Positions 54,655 through 64,000 of a stretch of DNA of 64,000 nt are shown piece after piece. Positions within the stretch are counted from its first letter, which is position 1. Each line of letters opens with the position of its first letter. The DNA is taken from the NCBI GenBank assembly GCA_002335865.1, contig DDCY01000029.1:136620-200619 (forward strand), written 5' to 3'. The position numbers and the translations under genes are program-made. The notes below the pieces were generated by a model. That model was not told where the DNA came from, did not search any database, and was given only the letters and a program-made list of their open reading frames with translations. The DNA comes from Saprospiraceae bacterium UBA1994 (GTDB lineage: Bacteria > Bacteroidota > Bacteroidia > Chitinophagales > Saprospiraceae).

Positions 54655-55425
54655 TTACTTTCGATTGATCCATTTTCGATTTACTATGAAAACAAAAATC
54701 AAGACTGAGTAGAGAATAAAAAATAGGAGGATATAATCGATCAAACCAATTGCTAGCAAGAACCCCATAATCAACAACTGAAAACCAAGACCAAAAGTGG
54801 ATAACATCGTCATAAATGGTTTTGGAAAATTGTCAGAAATGACAGCTTCACTATCTAAATAATAAATAGTCTTATCAAATAGAATATAGAGACCATTGTA
54901 TATTGTATACAATAGATCAACAGTCGATTGTTTTTCTCCTGGAAGCGCTGTTGGAGCTTCGACTTCTAGTATTCTACTAGTCATGTCTCCATTGGATTGA
55001 TTACGTAATATGACGTAATAGTAATTATATAATGTACCCTGTAACTGGATTCCGATAAAGGCAAATAGCATCATCCAAATAGATGAATCAGTAACATACC
55101 AAATAGCGAACAGGAAAATAAAATTGAGAATGATATCTGCTATTGAATCCAAATATCTACCTGTATAACTGGGTGTGTTTTTAACTCTGGATAGTTCACC
55201 ATCGGCAGCATCTAGAGTAGACTTTAAGGTAAGGAAGAATAAGGCAGTCCAATACTGTGCATGAAGTATACAATAAGTTGCTATCAAACCTGCTACTACA
55301 AACATCCATGTGACATGAACAGGAGTTACTGAAGTATGCTTAAGTGAGTTGGCAATCCATCTTGCGACAGGTCGACCATAGTCGGATAGATCTATGAATC
55401 TTCTATCCTTAGGAAGTTTTGACAT
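54655..55425 (-). CDS. CDP-alcohol phosphatidyltransferase family protein
   Basis: A 256-residue inner-membrane enzyme that joins a CDP-linked lipid or alcohol with an alcohol substrate. The signature D-x2-D-G-x2-[AS]-R-x8-G-x3-D-x3-D is intact as DAADGELSRVKNTPS then GRYLDSIAD, with about five membrane helices around it. It is not close enough to phosphatidylglycerophosphate or phosphatidylserine synthase to name the product. Preceding residues are basic and cytosolic. Transcribed in the same direction as two unknown membrane proteins on either side. Confidence 0.88.
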   Translation of the reverse strand: MSKLPKDRRFIDLSDYGRPVARWIANSLKHTSVTPVHVTWMFVVAGLIATYCILHAQYWTALFFLTLKSTLDAADGELSRVKNTPSYTGRYLDSIADIILNFIFLFAIWYVTDSSIWMMLFAFIGIQLQGTLYNYYYVILRNQSNGDMTSRILEVEAPTALPGEKQSTVDLLYTIYNGLYILFDKTIYYLDSEAVISDNFPKPFMTMLSTFGLGFQLLIMGFLLAIGLIDYILLFFILYSVLIFVFIVNRKWINRK

Positions 55426-55561
55426 TTAATACTTAGAAGTAATAATATGAGCCGGTAATATATCCTACGTTTTCTTAACACTGACACTAAATTTTAATTC
55501 AGTGTTGTGGGTTAAACTGTTTCTTCCTGTAAATTTATCTTTTTATGAAGAATTAATGACT

Positions 55562-56305
55562 TTATCTATAAAATTCCTTTTTAGAAGTCTCAACGCTTTC
55601 TAAAGTCAAACCAACTTTTACGTTAGATACTGACATTTCCACGGGTCCTAATTTATGGGTTTTAGCTATCATAGCCCCTCCTGGAAACGTTTCCCAGTTG
55701 ATCCATGTTGCATTGATCCCTTTGATAGGAATGATACTTGTCCATATATCGTATGAAGTTGGTAGACCAGTTTCGTCTACCCACCAAAGGTAGCTGTCGC
55801 CCGGAGTGATGCCACCACTTTGGTAAGTGACTAATAGACCTTGTTTTCCATTTTGTTCTATTAGCGTTCTCTTGCTTCCTTTATCACGGATTTTGTAAGG
55901 AGCACAAAGCCAAAATGAATCATTGCACCAAAAAGCCCACGCCGTTTGTTTCAAATTTTCATAATCTTCTTTGACTTCGACCAAATTACCTTCCTTTTTT
56001 ACAATTGTATTATCAAGATTGTTTAATTCCATTAGCACCGAGTAATCTGCCCATTCAATCAGAGCTGTATTGTTACTTTTATCCCAAATATAATGATGCT
56101 CACCTCTGAAAAAAGTCCAACTTATATATTGCAGTGAATCCCAAGCTGGCTCATTTAGTCTATTTAATATTTTATCTGCAAGGGCTTCAGCTGCTGGACC
56201 TGATTTACCTGTAGGTATGTCTTTACTCATGATCTTGGTAGCCACAAATAATCCTACTAAAAACATAATTATTACAATCAATATCCATTTCAATATTTTT
56301 TTCAT
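55562..56305 (-). CDS. Membrane-anchored protein of unknown function
   Basis: A 247-residue protein with an N-terminal hydrophobic anchor (about 3-22, ILKWILIVIIMFLVGLFVA), taken from ATG 56305; the frame is open 14 codons further upstream. The soluble part is rich in tryptophan and aspartate (WDSLQYISWTFFRGEHHYIW, TAWAFWCNDSFWLCAPYKI, SYLWWVDETGLP) and strands, like proteins that bind lipids or sugars in the periplasm, but I see no named family. Its neighbour downstream is the CDP-alcohol transferase; the gene is otherwise isolated. Confidence 0.7.
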   Translation of the reverse strand: MKKILKWILIVIIMFLVGLFVATKIMSKDIPTGKSGPAAEALADKILNRLNEPAWDSLQYISWTFFRGEHHYIWDKSNNTALIEWADYSVLMELNNLDNTIVKKEGNLVEVKEDYENLKQTAWAFWCNDSFWLCAPYKIRDKGSKRTLIEQNGKQGLLVTYQSGGITPGDSYLWWVDETGLPTSYDIWTSIIPIKGINATWINWETFPGGAMIAKTHKLGPVEMSVSNVKVGLTLESVETSKKEFYR

Positions 56306-56502
56306 AAGAGTTGGATCATTTGTAAATTTGAAATAAAAATCACTCAATACTTTACATGCGACAGAGTGGATTATTTAAGACGTGGAAATAAATCTTAAAA
56401 TAGTTATTAGTTGTAGTATTTAAAAAATCGGACGATTAGAAATTATCAATTGGAAGCTAATAACTTAGTAATGCAAATAAGTCCAAATAGGTGAAAATAA
56501 AG

Positions 56503-57420
56503 TTACTGTTTAGACTTCCAATGAGCCATCTGAATATCTATCTTTTCGAATTCGTTTTCTTCACTATAGTAATTGATTTCACCGCCATTGATGTTCTTCA
56601 TTTTGTTGGCGTAAGCCAGAGCCATTTTGTAATTATTGTTAGCGGCTAATACTTTCGCTTTGGTCCAGTGCATATGTCCGAGAATATATTGTCTAGGGTA
56701 GTACTGAGAATTCCATTCGCTTTTAGGGTCATATAGTTCTTGAGATTTATCTATCCATTTGCTCGCAATATCTAAGTATTGGTTGCGACGCAGAAGGTAT
56801 TCTGCGCCTTGTAAATATACAACACTAGCGATCTCTTGATCACTGTTAGTCGCACTGATTTCTATTTCTCGTTGAAGTATTTCGAGGTACTTTGTATTGA
56901 TTACTACATCTATTTGGACATCTGACCATTTCATAGATATTATGCCTTTTTCATAACTTAAGCCATCTATAGTATAAGTGAGTTTTTCTTGTAGTGGTAT
57001 TTCTTTTGGCTCTACTTCCACTCGAAGGATATCTTGATATTTATCATAGTTAAAAGCGCCCCATTGATCGTATTCGGCGTTGAAGATGACTGTCCAAGCA
57101 TCTGACTCATGCGGTATGATAAATAGAGAATAAATACCTTTAGGCAAAATGTTACTATCGATTTCTACGTCTTCGCTAAATTCGATTCTAGTAGCATCAT
57201 TAGCACCTGCTCTCCATACTTCATCATAAGGCACGATGTCGCCCCATATTGTACGTCCATTAGTTTTGGGTGCTCCATAGGTAATCTCTATTCCAGTATA
57301 TCCAATTTGTTCGTATATACCTTTATCAGGACTAGTACGCGGCAGAATTCCTATCTTGTATTGAGCTGATACAGTTAAGCCCAGAAACAAGGTAGCGAGC
57401 ATGAAGAGTATAGATTTCAT
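56503..57420 (-). CDS. Secreted DUF2911-domain protein
   Basis: A 305-residue exported protein: signal peptide MKSILFMLATLFLGLTVSAQ. Residues about 40-180 match the DUF2911 pattern common in Bacteroidota: EITYGAPKTNGRTIWGDIVP, DEVWRAGANDATRIEFSEDV and PKGIYSLFIIP. The C-terminal part (185-305) is helical and TPR-like (AEYLLRRNQYLDIASKWI, AKVLAANNNYKMALAYANKM). Function is unknown. Monocistronic; no metal site is obvious. Confidence 0.9.
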   Translation of the reverse strand: MKSILFMLATLFLGLTVSAQYKIGILPRTSPDKGIYEQIGYTGIEITYGAPKTNGRTIWGDIVPYDEVWRAGANDATRIEFSEDVEIDSNILPKGIYSLFIIPHESDAWTVIFNAEYDQWGAFNYDKYQDILRVEVEPKEIPLQEKLTYTIDGLSYEKGIISMKWSDVQIDVVINTKYLEILQREIEISATNSDQEIASVVYLQGAEYLLRRNQYLDIASKWIDKSQELYDPKSEWNSQYYPRQYILGHMHWTKAKVLAANNNYKMALAYANKMKNINGGEINYYSEENEFEKIDIQMAHWKSKQ

Positions 57421-57620
57421 AATATTGGTCTTTGCGTTGGCATAAAACTAATCATAATGGATGATGTAGATCAAACTCTTTCTATAAACAAATCATAAAG
57501 GCAGATATAATTTCTTAATTATCCTTTAATTTTCGCTTTACTTTGATATTCTTAAAAGAAATTTTTCCTTAAGATAGAGCTAATATATTTGTAATGCATT
57601 GACTGTCTTACTTGATCAGC

Positions 57621-58448
57621 TTAGTTTGTAACAAAGTTCACCACTCGCTGTAATACATCTTTACTTCTAAGTTTGTGCCCCAAGCCATTCGTTATAAGTA
57701 ATTCAGATTCATCAAATAGATCATGTAATCTTCGAGAATAATTTACATCTGTGTCAGGATCATCTTCATCATGAATTAATAATGCTTTAATCTTAATATT
57801 GGTAAAAAAGTTTTCGATGTCAAAGTAATCAGGATCTTTACCTGTAAAGGAAACGAAATAGCTTCTTAGATTATCTATTTCACGATCGGTCAATGAAAGC
57901 ATTCTCTTTACCTCATTAATGAAATCATGTACTTTACCTGCAGTGGCTAAAGAAACCATTTGTCGAGGTTGTAAAGTTGGGTTCTGATCAAAGAAGTATA
58001 GGCTACAAAAAGAACCTACTGAATGAGCTATGATTGTATCTACAACACCAATATGATTTATAGTTTCTTTGATTGTTTTTTCTCCTTTTAGGATATTCCA
58101 AAATCTACCTTCACTATTACCGTGCGCAGGAAAATCGAGAGAGTACACAGCACAGTCATTGTTTACTAGGGATTTTACATAGTCTCTCCAGCGATACGAA
58201 TTGCTTCTCCATCCATGAATGCATAGAACTTTTCGCTTTCCTTCACCCCATTTGTAGAGTTTTATTTTTTCACCATTTACAGTGATCGTATTTTGAGTAG
58301 CTGTATCTAAAAAAACCTGTTGCTTGGATGTAATTTTTACGCTGAATGGACTACAAAATAGATAAAAAGCATGTTTTCCTCCAATCTTTGATGTTAACGA
58401 ATTAATTATCCTTAAATACAATCCTATTGTGCTGAGTACAAATTTCAT
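57621..58448 (-). CDS. Alpha/beta hydrolase
   Basis: A 275-residue alpha/beta hydrolase fold protein. KVLCIHGWRSNSYRWRDYV carries the oxyanion HGW, IIAHSVGSFCSLYF is the nucleophile elbow (Ser in A-H-S-V-G-S, unlike the common G-x-S-x-G), DEDDPD holds the likely acid and GLGHKL the catalytic His. A hydrophobic N-terminal stretch (1-35) may interact with the membrane. The substrate is unknown; ester or lactone hydrolysis is a guess. Stand-alone gene between two minus-strand genes. Confidence 0.88.
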   Translation of the reverse strand: MKFVLSTIGLYLRIINSLTSKIGGKHAFYLFCSPFSVKITSKQQVFLDTATQNTITVNGEKIKLYKWGEGKRKVLCIHGWRSNSYRWRDYVKSLVNNDCAVYSLDFPAHGNSEGRFWNILKGEKTIKETINHIGVVDTIIAHSVGSFCSLYFFDQNPTLQPRQMVSLATAGKVHDFINEVKRMLSLTDREIDNLRSYFVSFTGKDPDYFDIENFFTNIKIKALLIHDEDDPDTDVNYSRRLHDLFDESELLITNGLGHKLRSKDVLQRVVNFVTN

Positions 58449-58501
58449 ATAGTGTTAGTAGATATTCTTTAATTATACGATTATAGGTTGTAAAAATTAA
58501 T

Positions 58502-58533
58502 AAAAAAAGCCTCACCACATATATGATGAAGCC
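58502..58533 (-). terminator. Terminator of the second SusC/SusD operon
   Basis: Nine-base stem GCTTCATCA / TGGTGAGGC (two G-T pairs) at 58509-58533, followed on the minus strand by seven T. It lies 27 nt after the SusD stop. Confidence 0.7.
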
Positions 58534-58559
58534 TTATATATTGTTGTGCAATCTGAACT

Positions 58560-60128
58560 TTAATAGCCAGTATTTTGATTTAAATTAAAGTTAGCTAATA
58601 AGTCAGATGCAGGTATCGGGAAAATGTCACGGTATGAATCCGTAGCTATTCCTTCTTTTACATTTCCTTTCCAAGGCCATAAATATGCATCACCGGTAAA
58701 CTGACCAAATCTTACTAGATCAATTCTACGAGTTCCTTCAAAGTATAACTCTCTTGCTCTCTCATCTAATATGAATGGAAGATCGAGATCTCCTTGTGAG
58801 ATATTACCATCTGTGTTGCCGTAAGCTCTGTTACGTAGTTCATTGATGTATCCGATAGCGGTACCTATATCACCTCCTTCTCCATTTCGGAGCACAGCTT
58901 CTGCATACATGAGATAAGCGTCGCCTAATCTAAATATTCCATAATCAGTGTCTGCATGAGTATTGTCAGATCCCGCTTCACCTTCCATATTAGTGTTTGT
59001 CCATTTAGGTACTGCGATCCCTTCTGTAAATTCTCCTACGTCATTGATCTCTACTGTCTGTCCGTCCGTGTAGAATATTGCTCTGCCATCTATATCTCCT
59101 GTGAGATCTGGAAACTTGTCGAGTAGGGCAGAGGTAGTTCTGAGACCACCCCAGCCACTGACAACGCCGTAGTCCAAATCTACCATAGTACCTCCAATTG
59201 CTGCATGTACAAGAAAAGTAGTATTTCCCCAGTTCTGAGTGTTCTTACCATCTGCATTGAGTGCAAAGATGATCTCTGGAGAATCATGGTTATCTTTCAT
59301 AAACAATGCCTGATAGTTAGGATCTAGAGAGTATCCAGCACCTATTACTTTATCGAGCTCAGTGATACATTCTGTGTATTTGTTCATTCCTACCATAGAT
59401 TCTGCATTGAGATAGAGCTTTGCTTTGAGCATCCACACTGCTGCTTGATCCACACGTCCATATTCATTAGTTCTAGGTGCAGGTAATATACCTTCTACAT
59501 CGTTGAGTTCATTTTCTATGAATGCAAATAACTCGCTTGGAGTTGCTTGTGTGGGAGCACCAGCACTTACTGTGGTAGCCAACACTACATTGCGGAATAA
59601 ATCCAATGCGTGCCAGTAGGCGAGGGACCTTAGATATCTTGCTTCCGCTCTGTAAATTGCTATCTCTGCTCTGTCTTCAACTCCGATTCCATTGGCATCT
59701 AGTCTTTCGTCAGATGATTGTGCTAGAAAGTCATTAGCAATTGATACTATGAGTGCTATTCTATAGTAAAGTACTCTTACGAATTGATTTTCTGATGACC
59801 ATGAGTGCTCGTGAAGATCACGGATCCCTGCATCAGTCCAAGCTATTACCGCTTCATCAGTAGTAAGTTCTTGGGCCTTCCAATAGGCTCTGATGTAAGA
59901 CGTGAATCCTTCATCATTTACTATGCTGATATCGCTATCACCACTTGGTCCATCTTGGCCAGTAAGGCTGTATGCACCATAAATTTTAGCTAAGTAGGAT
60001 CTATAAGCAAGTGGATCTTTGAATGCCTCTACATCTGATAATCCATCCTCTGGGGCCACTGTAAGATCAGTACATTTTGTGAATATGATCGCAGTGAATA
60101 TAAATATGAATATTGATAATTTTTTCAT
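58560..60128 (-). CDS. SusD/RagB-family outer-membrane lipoprotein
   Basis: A 522-residue nutrient-binding lipoprotein. The start at ATG 60128 gives a normal lipoprotein signal (MKKLSIFIFIFTAIIFTKC, C19); the frame is open for 14 more codons upstream. Helical SusD-type core with ARYLRSLAYWHALDLFRNVVLA and the C-terminal motif DERARELYFEGTRRIDLVRFG. It follows its SusC partner by 48 nt. The ligand is unknown because no degradative enzymes are next to it. Confidence 0.93.
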   Translation of the reverse strand: MKKLSIFIFIFTAIIFTKCTDLTVAPEDGLSDVEAFKDPLAYRSYLAKIYGAYSLTGQDGPSGDSDISIVNDEGFTSYIRAYWKAQELTTDEAVIAWTDAGIRDLHEHSWSSENQFVRVLYYRIALIVSIANDFLAQSSDERLDANGIGVEDRAEIAIYRAEARYLRSLAYWHALDLFRNVVLATTVSAGAPTQATPSELFAFIENELNDVEGILPAPRTNEYGRVDQAAVWMLKAKLYLNAESMVGMNKYTECITELDKVIGAGYSLDPNYQALFMKDNHDSPEIIFALNADGKNTQNWGNTTFLVHAAIGGTMVDLDYGVVSGWGGLRTTSALLDKFPDLTGDIDGRAIFYTDGQTVEINDVGEFTEGIAVPKWTNTNMEGEAGSDNTHADTDYGIFRLGDAYLMYAEAVLRNGEGGDIGTAIGYINELRNRAYGNTDGNISQGDLDLPFILDERARELYFEGTRRIDLVRFGQFTGDAYLWPWKGNVKEGIATDSYRDIFPIPASDLLANFNLNQNTGY

Positions 60129-60176
60129 TGTATTGTTATTTCTCTGTTGTTGAAATAGTGTTTCAATCACTTCAAT

Positions 60177-63164
60177 CTAAAAGTTGGCGCTTATACCCAT
60201 TAAGAATGTTCTTGATCTTGGATATTGATTGTTATCTATACCGCCAGCTACTTCAGGGTCAATACCCTCATATCCTGTGATCGTTAGTAGGTTACTTGCT
60301 GTAGTGTAGAATCTCAATGAACTGAATACTCCTGCGTCACGCAATGAATAGCTTAATGTTACATTATCTAGTTTGAGAAATGATCCATCGCTGATATATA
60401 CACTTGACTTTAACTGTCTATTGGTAAAATCATTTACAAAAGCTGACTCATGAATATTATTAGTCTTACGATCATCCAATCTGTCATAAAATCCTGCAGC
60501 GGATGCCACATTATTATAAATGTTCATTCCTATATTACTCCTTAATGTCGCTGATAAATCCCAGTTGTTCCATCTTAGATTATTAGTAATACCAAGGATA
60601 TACTTTGGATTAGGATTACCGTTAAGGATTAGATCATCTTCATTAATTACACCGTCACCATTTTGGTCAACATATATATCCAAGTTATTAGGTATACCAT
60701 CATCATTATGATCACCGGTATCATTAAGAGGATTGCCATTAGCGTCAAGTATATGTTCATATGATCTGAATGCATTGAATACTTCACCTTGCTGTAGCAC
60801 CTGAATAGTCTGTCCTACATCACCACTGATGCCACCAGTCTCGTAAGCTATGAAAATGCTGTCACTTGTGTTGTCGAGCTTCGTGATTTCATTGTTATTA
60901 CATGTAAAGTTGAAACCCATATCCCAATCCCAAGAATCGCCATCTATCATCACAGTATTTAGTGACAACTCTATTCCATTGTTAGTCATCTCACCAATAT
61001 TGGTTGTAATACGATCTGATATATTGGTGAATGCACTTGGAGCAGCATTGAAAAGAAGATCATCAGTAAATTTCTGATAGACATCTATTGATCCGCTTAA
61101 TCTATTGTCGAACAGTCCAAAGTCTAGACCCAAATTAATTGAACTCGTTTCTTCCCATTTAACATCAGGATCTACTCCTGTACCTCTAAGCGTGGGAACA
61201 AATTGATCGCCAAATTGGTATGCAGCATCTGGAGTTCCATAGAAGTAAAAAGTGTTGTATAAGTAGTCCCCAAACCTTTCGTTTCCGGTAACACCATATC
61301 CTACTCTTAGTTTCAGATTGTCAAAAGTATTAGATAGGCCAGATGCCCAATCTTCTTGAAGTATTCTCCATCCGAAAGCGAAAGATGAGAATGTTCCCCA
61401 TCGGTTGTTTGGTCCAAATCTCGATGAACCATCCCTTCTGAGTGAGGCAGAAAGTAAATACTTTTCGTCATAAGTATAATTTAGCCTTCCAAAGAAAGAA
61501 GCTAATTTGTTGATTACTAGGAATGAATCTTTTCCAATGTCAGTAGTGTATTGATATTCACCATCTACCATTTCTAATCCATTGCCAAAGTCTACATCTT
61601 GATCTCTTTCTGTATCCAGATAGGAGTGACCTGCTGTAAATGTTAGTTTTGATTTAATGCTACTTAAGTCTTTAGTGTATGTAGCATATGTCTCAATTTG
61701 TTTTGAGATGTTAGTAGTCTCGGCATTAGACAATCTTCCTCCATTTACGAAGTTACTTCTCAATAAAGGATCAATAAATAATCGACTCGAACCACTTTGA
61801 TAATCGACACTACCTCTAGATGTAATTGATAAACCATTTAACCAAGGCAATTGATATGTTAGTTCTAAGCTATTGAGTGTACGAATAGAGTTACCTTTGT
61901 TGTCAGTAAGATCAATAGTCGCCACGGGATTGTTTGTAGCAAGAGCGTCATTCCATTCGTAGAATCCACCAAACTCGGAATCTGGATCTAATACTGGACG
62001 AGTAGGGTCAAATGATAAAGCTGCGCCGTAAGTATTTGGAGCAAAAGTATCATCCATAAACGATGTTCTTGTATTCACTTTTACTCTCAGATTATCATTG
62101 AAAAGATTAGTAACGATACTACCTGCGAGACTTTTCTTTTGATGTTGGCTAGTCTTGATTATTCCGTTAGCATTGAGAAATCCTGCAGAAATATTATATG
62201 TCAATTTTTCAGTCCCTCCAGATACAGAAAGTGTATGTTCTGTACTGATTGGGTTTTGAGTGATCTCATCCACCCATTCTGTATTTAGATCACCTAGAAA
62301 TTCAAATTCCTGAGGTGCTTTGGCGATAATCGCATTTCTAAAATTATTAGGGCTTAAAAAGCCAGAATCTCCGGAAAACAAGGAAGTACTCATATTTCCA
62401 TTGTATGATATTTTAGTTTTACCTGCTTTTCCACCTTTGGTAGTGATAATGATGACACCACTTGCACCTCTAGATCCGTATATCGCAGCGGCAGATGCAT
62501 CTTTGAGTACAGTCATACTTTCGATATCGGCGGCATTAATAAATGAGAGAGGATTACGGCCTCCAGCTACACCATTATCTTCTAGGGGTACTCCATCCAC
62601 TACAAAAAGCGGTCTTGAGCTCGCAGATAAGGAGGTTTGACCTCTAAGATTAATCGATGATCCTGATCCAGGTTCTCCACCAGTAGTAATCTGTAGACCT
62701 GCTACTTTGCCATTGAGTAATGCTTCAGGTGTAGCGATTGACCCTTTGTTAAAGTCTTTAGTTCCTATCTTTGTGACAGTACCAGTAAGATCTTTTTTTG
62801 TAAGAGTTCCATATCCGATTACGACTACTTCATTGAGTAATTCGCTTGATTCTCCCAAGGTTACATTAATGGTCTTATTGTCACCAACTATTCTATCTAA
62901 AGGTTGGAATCCTATGTAAGAGTATGATAGTGTATCTCCAGGTTTAGCTTTGATAGAATATTGTCCGTCTATATCAGTGATGGTACCTGTTGTTATATTG
63001 TTTTTAAGGGAAATGTTGACACCAATCAGTGGTTCGCCAGTGTCATCTATGATAGTTCCACTGATTTGAGCGCTTATGGTATTAATGCCGAAGAGCATAA
63101 CAAAGCACAAAAGAGAGAGGCTCTTTAGATTTAATTTAATTAATTGATTCCTATAATTTTTCAC
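60177..63164 (-). CDS. SusC/RagA-family TonB-dependent outer-membrane channel
   Basis: A 995-residue outer-membrane transporter partnered with the following SusD lipoprotein. Signal peptide ending INTISAQ, carboxypeptidase-D-like domain (GEPLIGVNISLKN), the EVVVIGYGTLTKKDLTG signature, plug with LFVVDGVPLEDNG and ADIESMTVLKDASAAAIYGS, then a large beta-barrel ending with PRSRTFLMGISANF. Full length. The gene is separated from the Sus-type gene to its right by a strong terminator, so it starts a new transcript. Confidence 0.95.
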   Translation of the reverse strand: MKNYRNQLIKLNLKSLSLLCFVMLFGINTISAQISGTIIDDTGEPLIGVNISLKNNITTGTITDIDGQYSIKAKPGDTLSYSYIGFQPLDRIVGDNKTINVTLGESSELLNEVVVIGYGTLTKKDLTGTVTKIGTKDFNKGSIATPEALLNGKVAGLQITTGGEPGSGSSINLRGQTSLSASSRPLFVVDGVPLEDNGVAGGRNPLSFINAADIESMTVLKDASAAAIYGSRGASGVIIITTKGGKAGKTKISYNGNMSTSLFSGDSGFLSPNNFRNAIIAKAPQEFEFLGDLNTEWVDEITQNPISTEHTLSVSGGTEKLTYNISAGFLNANGIIKTSQHQKKSLAGSIVTNLFNDNLRVKVNTRTSFMDDTFAPNTYGAALSFDPTRPVLDPDSEFGGFYEWNDALATNNPVATIDLTDNKGNSIRTLNSLELTYQLPWLNGLSITSRGSVDYQSGSSRLFIDPLLRSNFVNGGRLSNAETTNISKQIETYATYTKDLSSIKSKLTFTAGHSYLDTERDQDVDFGNGLEMVDGEYQYTTDIGKDSFLVINKLASFFGRLNYTYDEKYLLSASLRRDGSSRFGPNNRWGTFSSFAFGWRILQEDWASGLSNTFDNLKLRVGYGVTGNERFGDYLYNTFYFYGTPDAAYQFGDQFVPTLRGTGVDPDVKWEETSSINLGLDFGLFDNRLSGSIDVYQKFTDDLLFNAAPSAFTNISDRITTNIGEMTNNGIELSLNTVMIDGDSWDWDMGFNFTCNNNEITKLDNTSDSIFIAYETGGISGDVGQTIQVLQQGEVFNAFRSYEHILDANGNPLNDTGDHNDDGIPNNLDIYVDQNGDGVINEDDLILNGNPNPKYILGITNNLRWNNWDLSATLRSNIGMNIYNNVASAAGFYDRLDDRKTNNIHESAFVNDFTNRQLKSSVYISDGSFLKLDNVTLSYSLRDAGVFSSLRFYTTASNLLTITGYEGIDPEVAGGIDNNQYPRSRTFLMGISANF

Positions 63165-63365
63165 GATATAGTAATTGAGTTACGGCCTTTTGCGCGGTAC
63201 TATCTCGGATAATAATCGCTATAAGGCTACAAATAGAAAAAGTAGCGTAGAGAGCTAATGACCTGTAGTATTTTGATTTATAAAAAGTATAAAATCTTTA
63301 ATATAGTAAAGACAAGTATCCAAATAAGGTCAGAAGCAAGAATCGATAGTCGAATATCGACACAT

Positions 63366-63395
63366 AAAAAGAGGGCAAGCCACTGGCTTGCCCTC
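63366..63395 (-). terminator. Terminator of the Sus-type operon at the right edge
   Basis: Eleven-base perfect stem GAGGGCAAGCC / GGCTTGCCCTC (63371-63395) with a 3-nt loop, followed by TTTTT on the minus strand, 18 nt after the SusE/SusF-like stop. Confidence 0.85.
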
Positions 63396-63413
63396 GGTAA
63401 TCACGATTTTGTG

Positions 63414-64000
63414 TTATTGAACGATTGTTGCTGCGTAATTAGAACCATCGAAAGTCATTGTTACAGTATAAGTACCTGCTGTACCTACTGAAAGATTACC
63501 ACCATCGAGAACAAGTGCAGAAGCACTTCCACCTAGATTAAGATCCCAATTGTGACCGGCTCTTATTTTCCATTCACCATCGGTGAAGTCACCTGTGTAA
63601 GAGTATGTTGTAATTCCCGCATCAAATCCTTCAGCAACCATATCAGTATCCATATCCCAACTTCCTGCAGGGCCTCCTGCACCAATTATTGACCAGCCTA
63701 AGTTGGTCATTGTTGCGTTCCATGTAGCTCCGTCGTCTGATGTATTCAGTACTATATAATATGCTCCAGCACCAGGATTACTTAAATTATCTCCCCCATT
63801 TACTAGAGTAGATGCTACACCGTCTGGCATTAAGGTTCCACCAAGATTTAAATCCCAAGCATCATTAGCTCTGAGTTTGAATTGTCCATCAGCGGCTAGA
63901 GTAACTACTCCGAACCAATTGTGTGATCCGTTACCTCCATCTTTATATAGCATATCTCTATCAGTATCCCATGAACCTGCTGTAGCATCACCAATGATTC
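63414..64000 (-). CDS. SusE/SusF-like outer-membrane glycan-binding protein, 5' part outside window
   Basis: The frame has no start in the window: codons upstream of the first ATG (63953) continue as IIGDATAGSWDTDR to the edge. The visible 195 residues contain repeated carbohydrate-binding-like units: GSWDTDRDM and GSWDMDTDM, WDLNLGG twice (NDAWDLNLGG, GHNWDLNLGG), with YTVTMTFDGSNYAATIVQ at the end. This matches the SusE/SusF family of surface-tethered starch-binding proteins, which carry tandem binding modules and end a Sus-type operon. Genes for its SusC/SusD partners would lie to the right. Confidence 0.85.
   Translation of the reverse strand, partial: IIGDATAGSWDTDRDMLYKDGGNGSHNWFGVVTLAADGQFKLRANDAWDLNLGGTLMPDGVASTLVNGGDNLSNPGAGAYYIVLNTSDDGATWNATMTNLGWSIIGAGGPAGSWDMDTDMVAEGFDAGITTYSYTGDFTDGEWKIRAGHNWDLNLGGSASALVLDGGNLSVGTAGTYTVTMTFDGSNYAATIVQ

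Noticed and set aside
1..64000. CRISPR arrays, insertion sequences, prophage or attachment sites
   Set aside because: No regularly spaced repeats, transposase, integrase or phage structural genes were seen on either strand.

Overview
The window reads as an AT-rich chromosome segment of a free-living member of the phylum Bacteroidota. The evidence is two SusC/SusD outer-membrane pairs, secreted proteins with type IX secretion (T9SS) sorting tails, many Bacteroidota-type promoter motifs (TAnnTTTG at -7), the futalosine menaquinone enzyme MqnE and normal use of TGA as stop. A Saprospirales or Flavobacteriia-like lineage is plausible, but the sequence alone does not settle it. No rRNA, tRNA, CRISPR array, prophage or insertion sequence was seen.

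Layout: 1-4343 is a minus-strand operon: PIG-L-type deacetylase, a 30-residue membrane protein, and a sodium:solute symporter that runs off the left edge. 4.6-7.3 kb holds an NqrM-like protein, MazG, and two membrane or outer-membrane proteins of unknown role. 7.3-8.2 kb has no protein gene but holds a candidate small RNA with its own promoter and terminator. 8.2-12.5 kb is a SusC/SusD operon. 12.8-15.6 kb is an exonuclease / MbnP-like / di-haem peroxidase group. 15.9-18.6 kb has ApbE and fructose-1,6-bisphosphatase. 18.6-21.2 kb is a decayed stretch with gene remnants, one outer-membrane protein gene and an acetyltransferase gene broken by a stop codon. 21.3-24.8 kb is a three-gene acyl-CoA carboxylase operon. 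24.9-39 kb is mostly housekeeping: ribD, cysteine desulfurase, mqnE, a TonB-like protein, an FG-GAP T9SS protein, guaA with a lipoprotein and an rRNA/tRNA methyltransferase, two glycosyltransferases and a TylF-like methyltransferase.

39.3-51.5 kb is the most interesting part. It contains a T9SS-secreted protein with two tandem 436-residue repeats, a TonB-dependent receptor, an arsenite methyltransferase, a Na+/phosphate cotransporter, an OprO/OprP-type porin and a ChrA-type chromate transporter. Three promoters here (repeat protein, TonB receptor, porin-cotransporter operon) share a three-part TTAAY / TTAAC / TTAAY arrangement with an 11-bp step, which I read as a Bacteroidota Pho box. This makes the repeat protein and the TonB receptor candidate parts of a phosphate-starvation uptake system that also faces arsenate and other oxyanions.

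51.7-58.4 kb carries mutS2, a CDP-alcohol phosphatidyltransferase, a DUF2911 protein, an alpha/beta hydrolase and two unknown membrane proteins. 58.5-64 kb has a second SusC/SusD operon and, beyond a strong terminator, the end of another Sus-type operon (SusE/SusF-like) that enters from the right edge.
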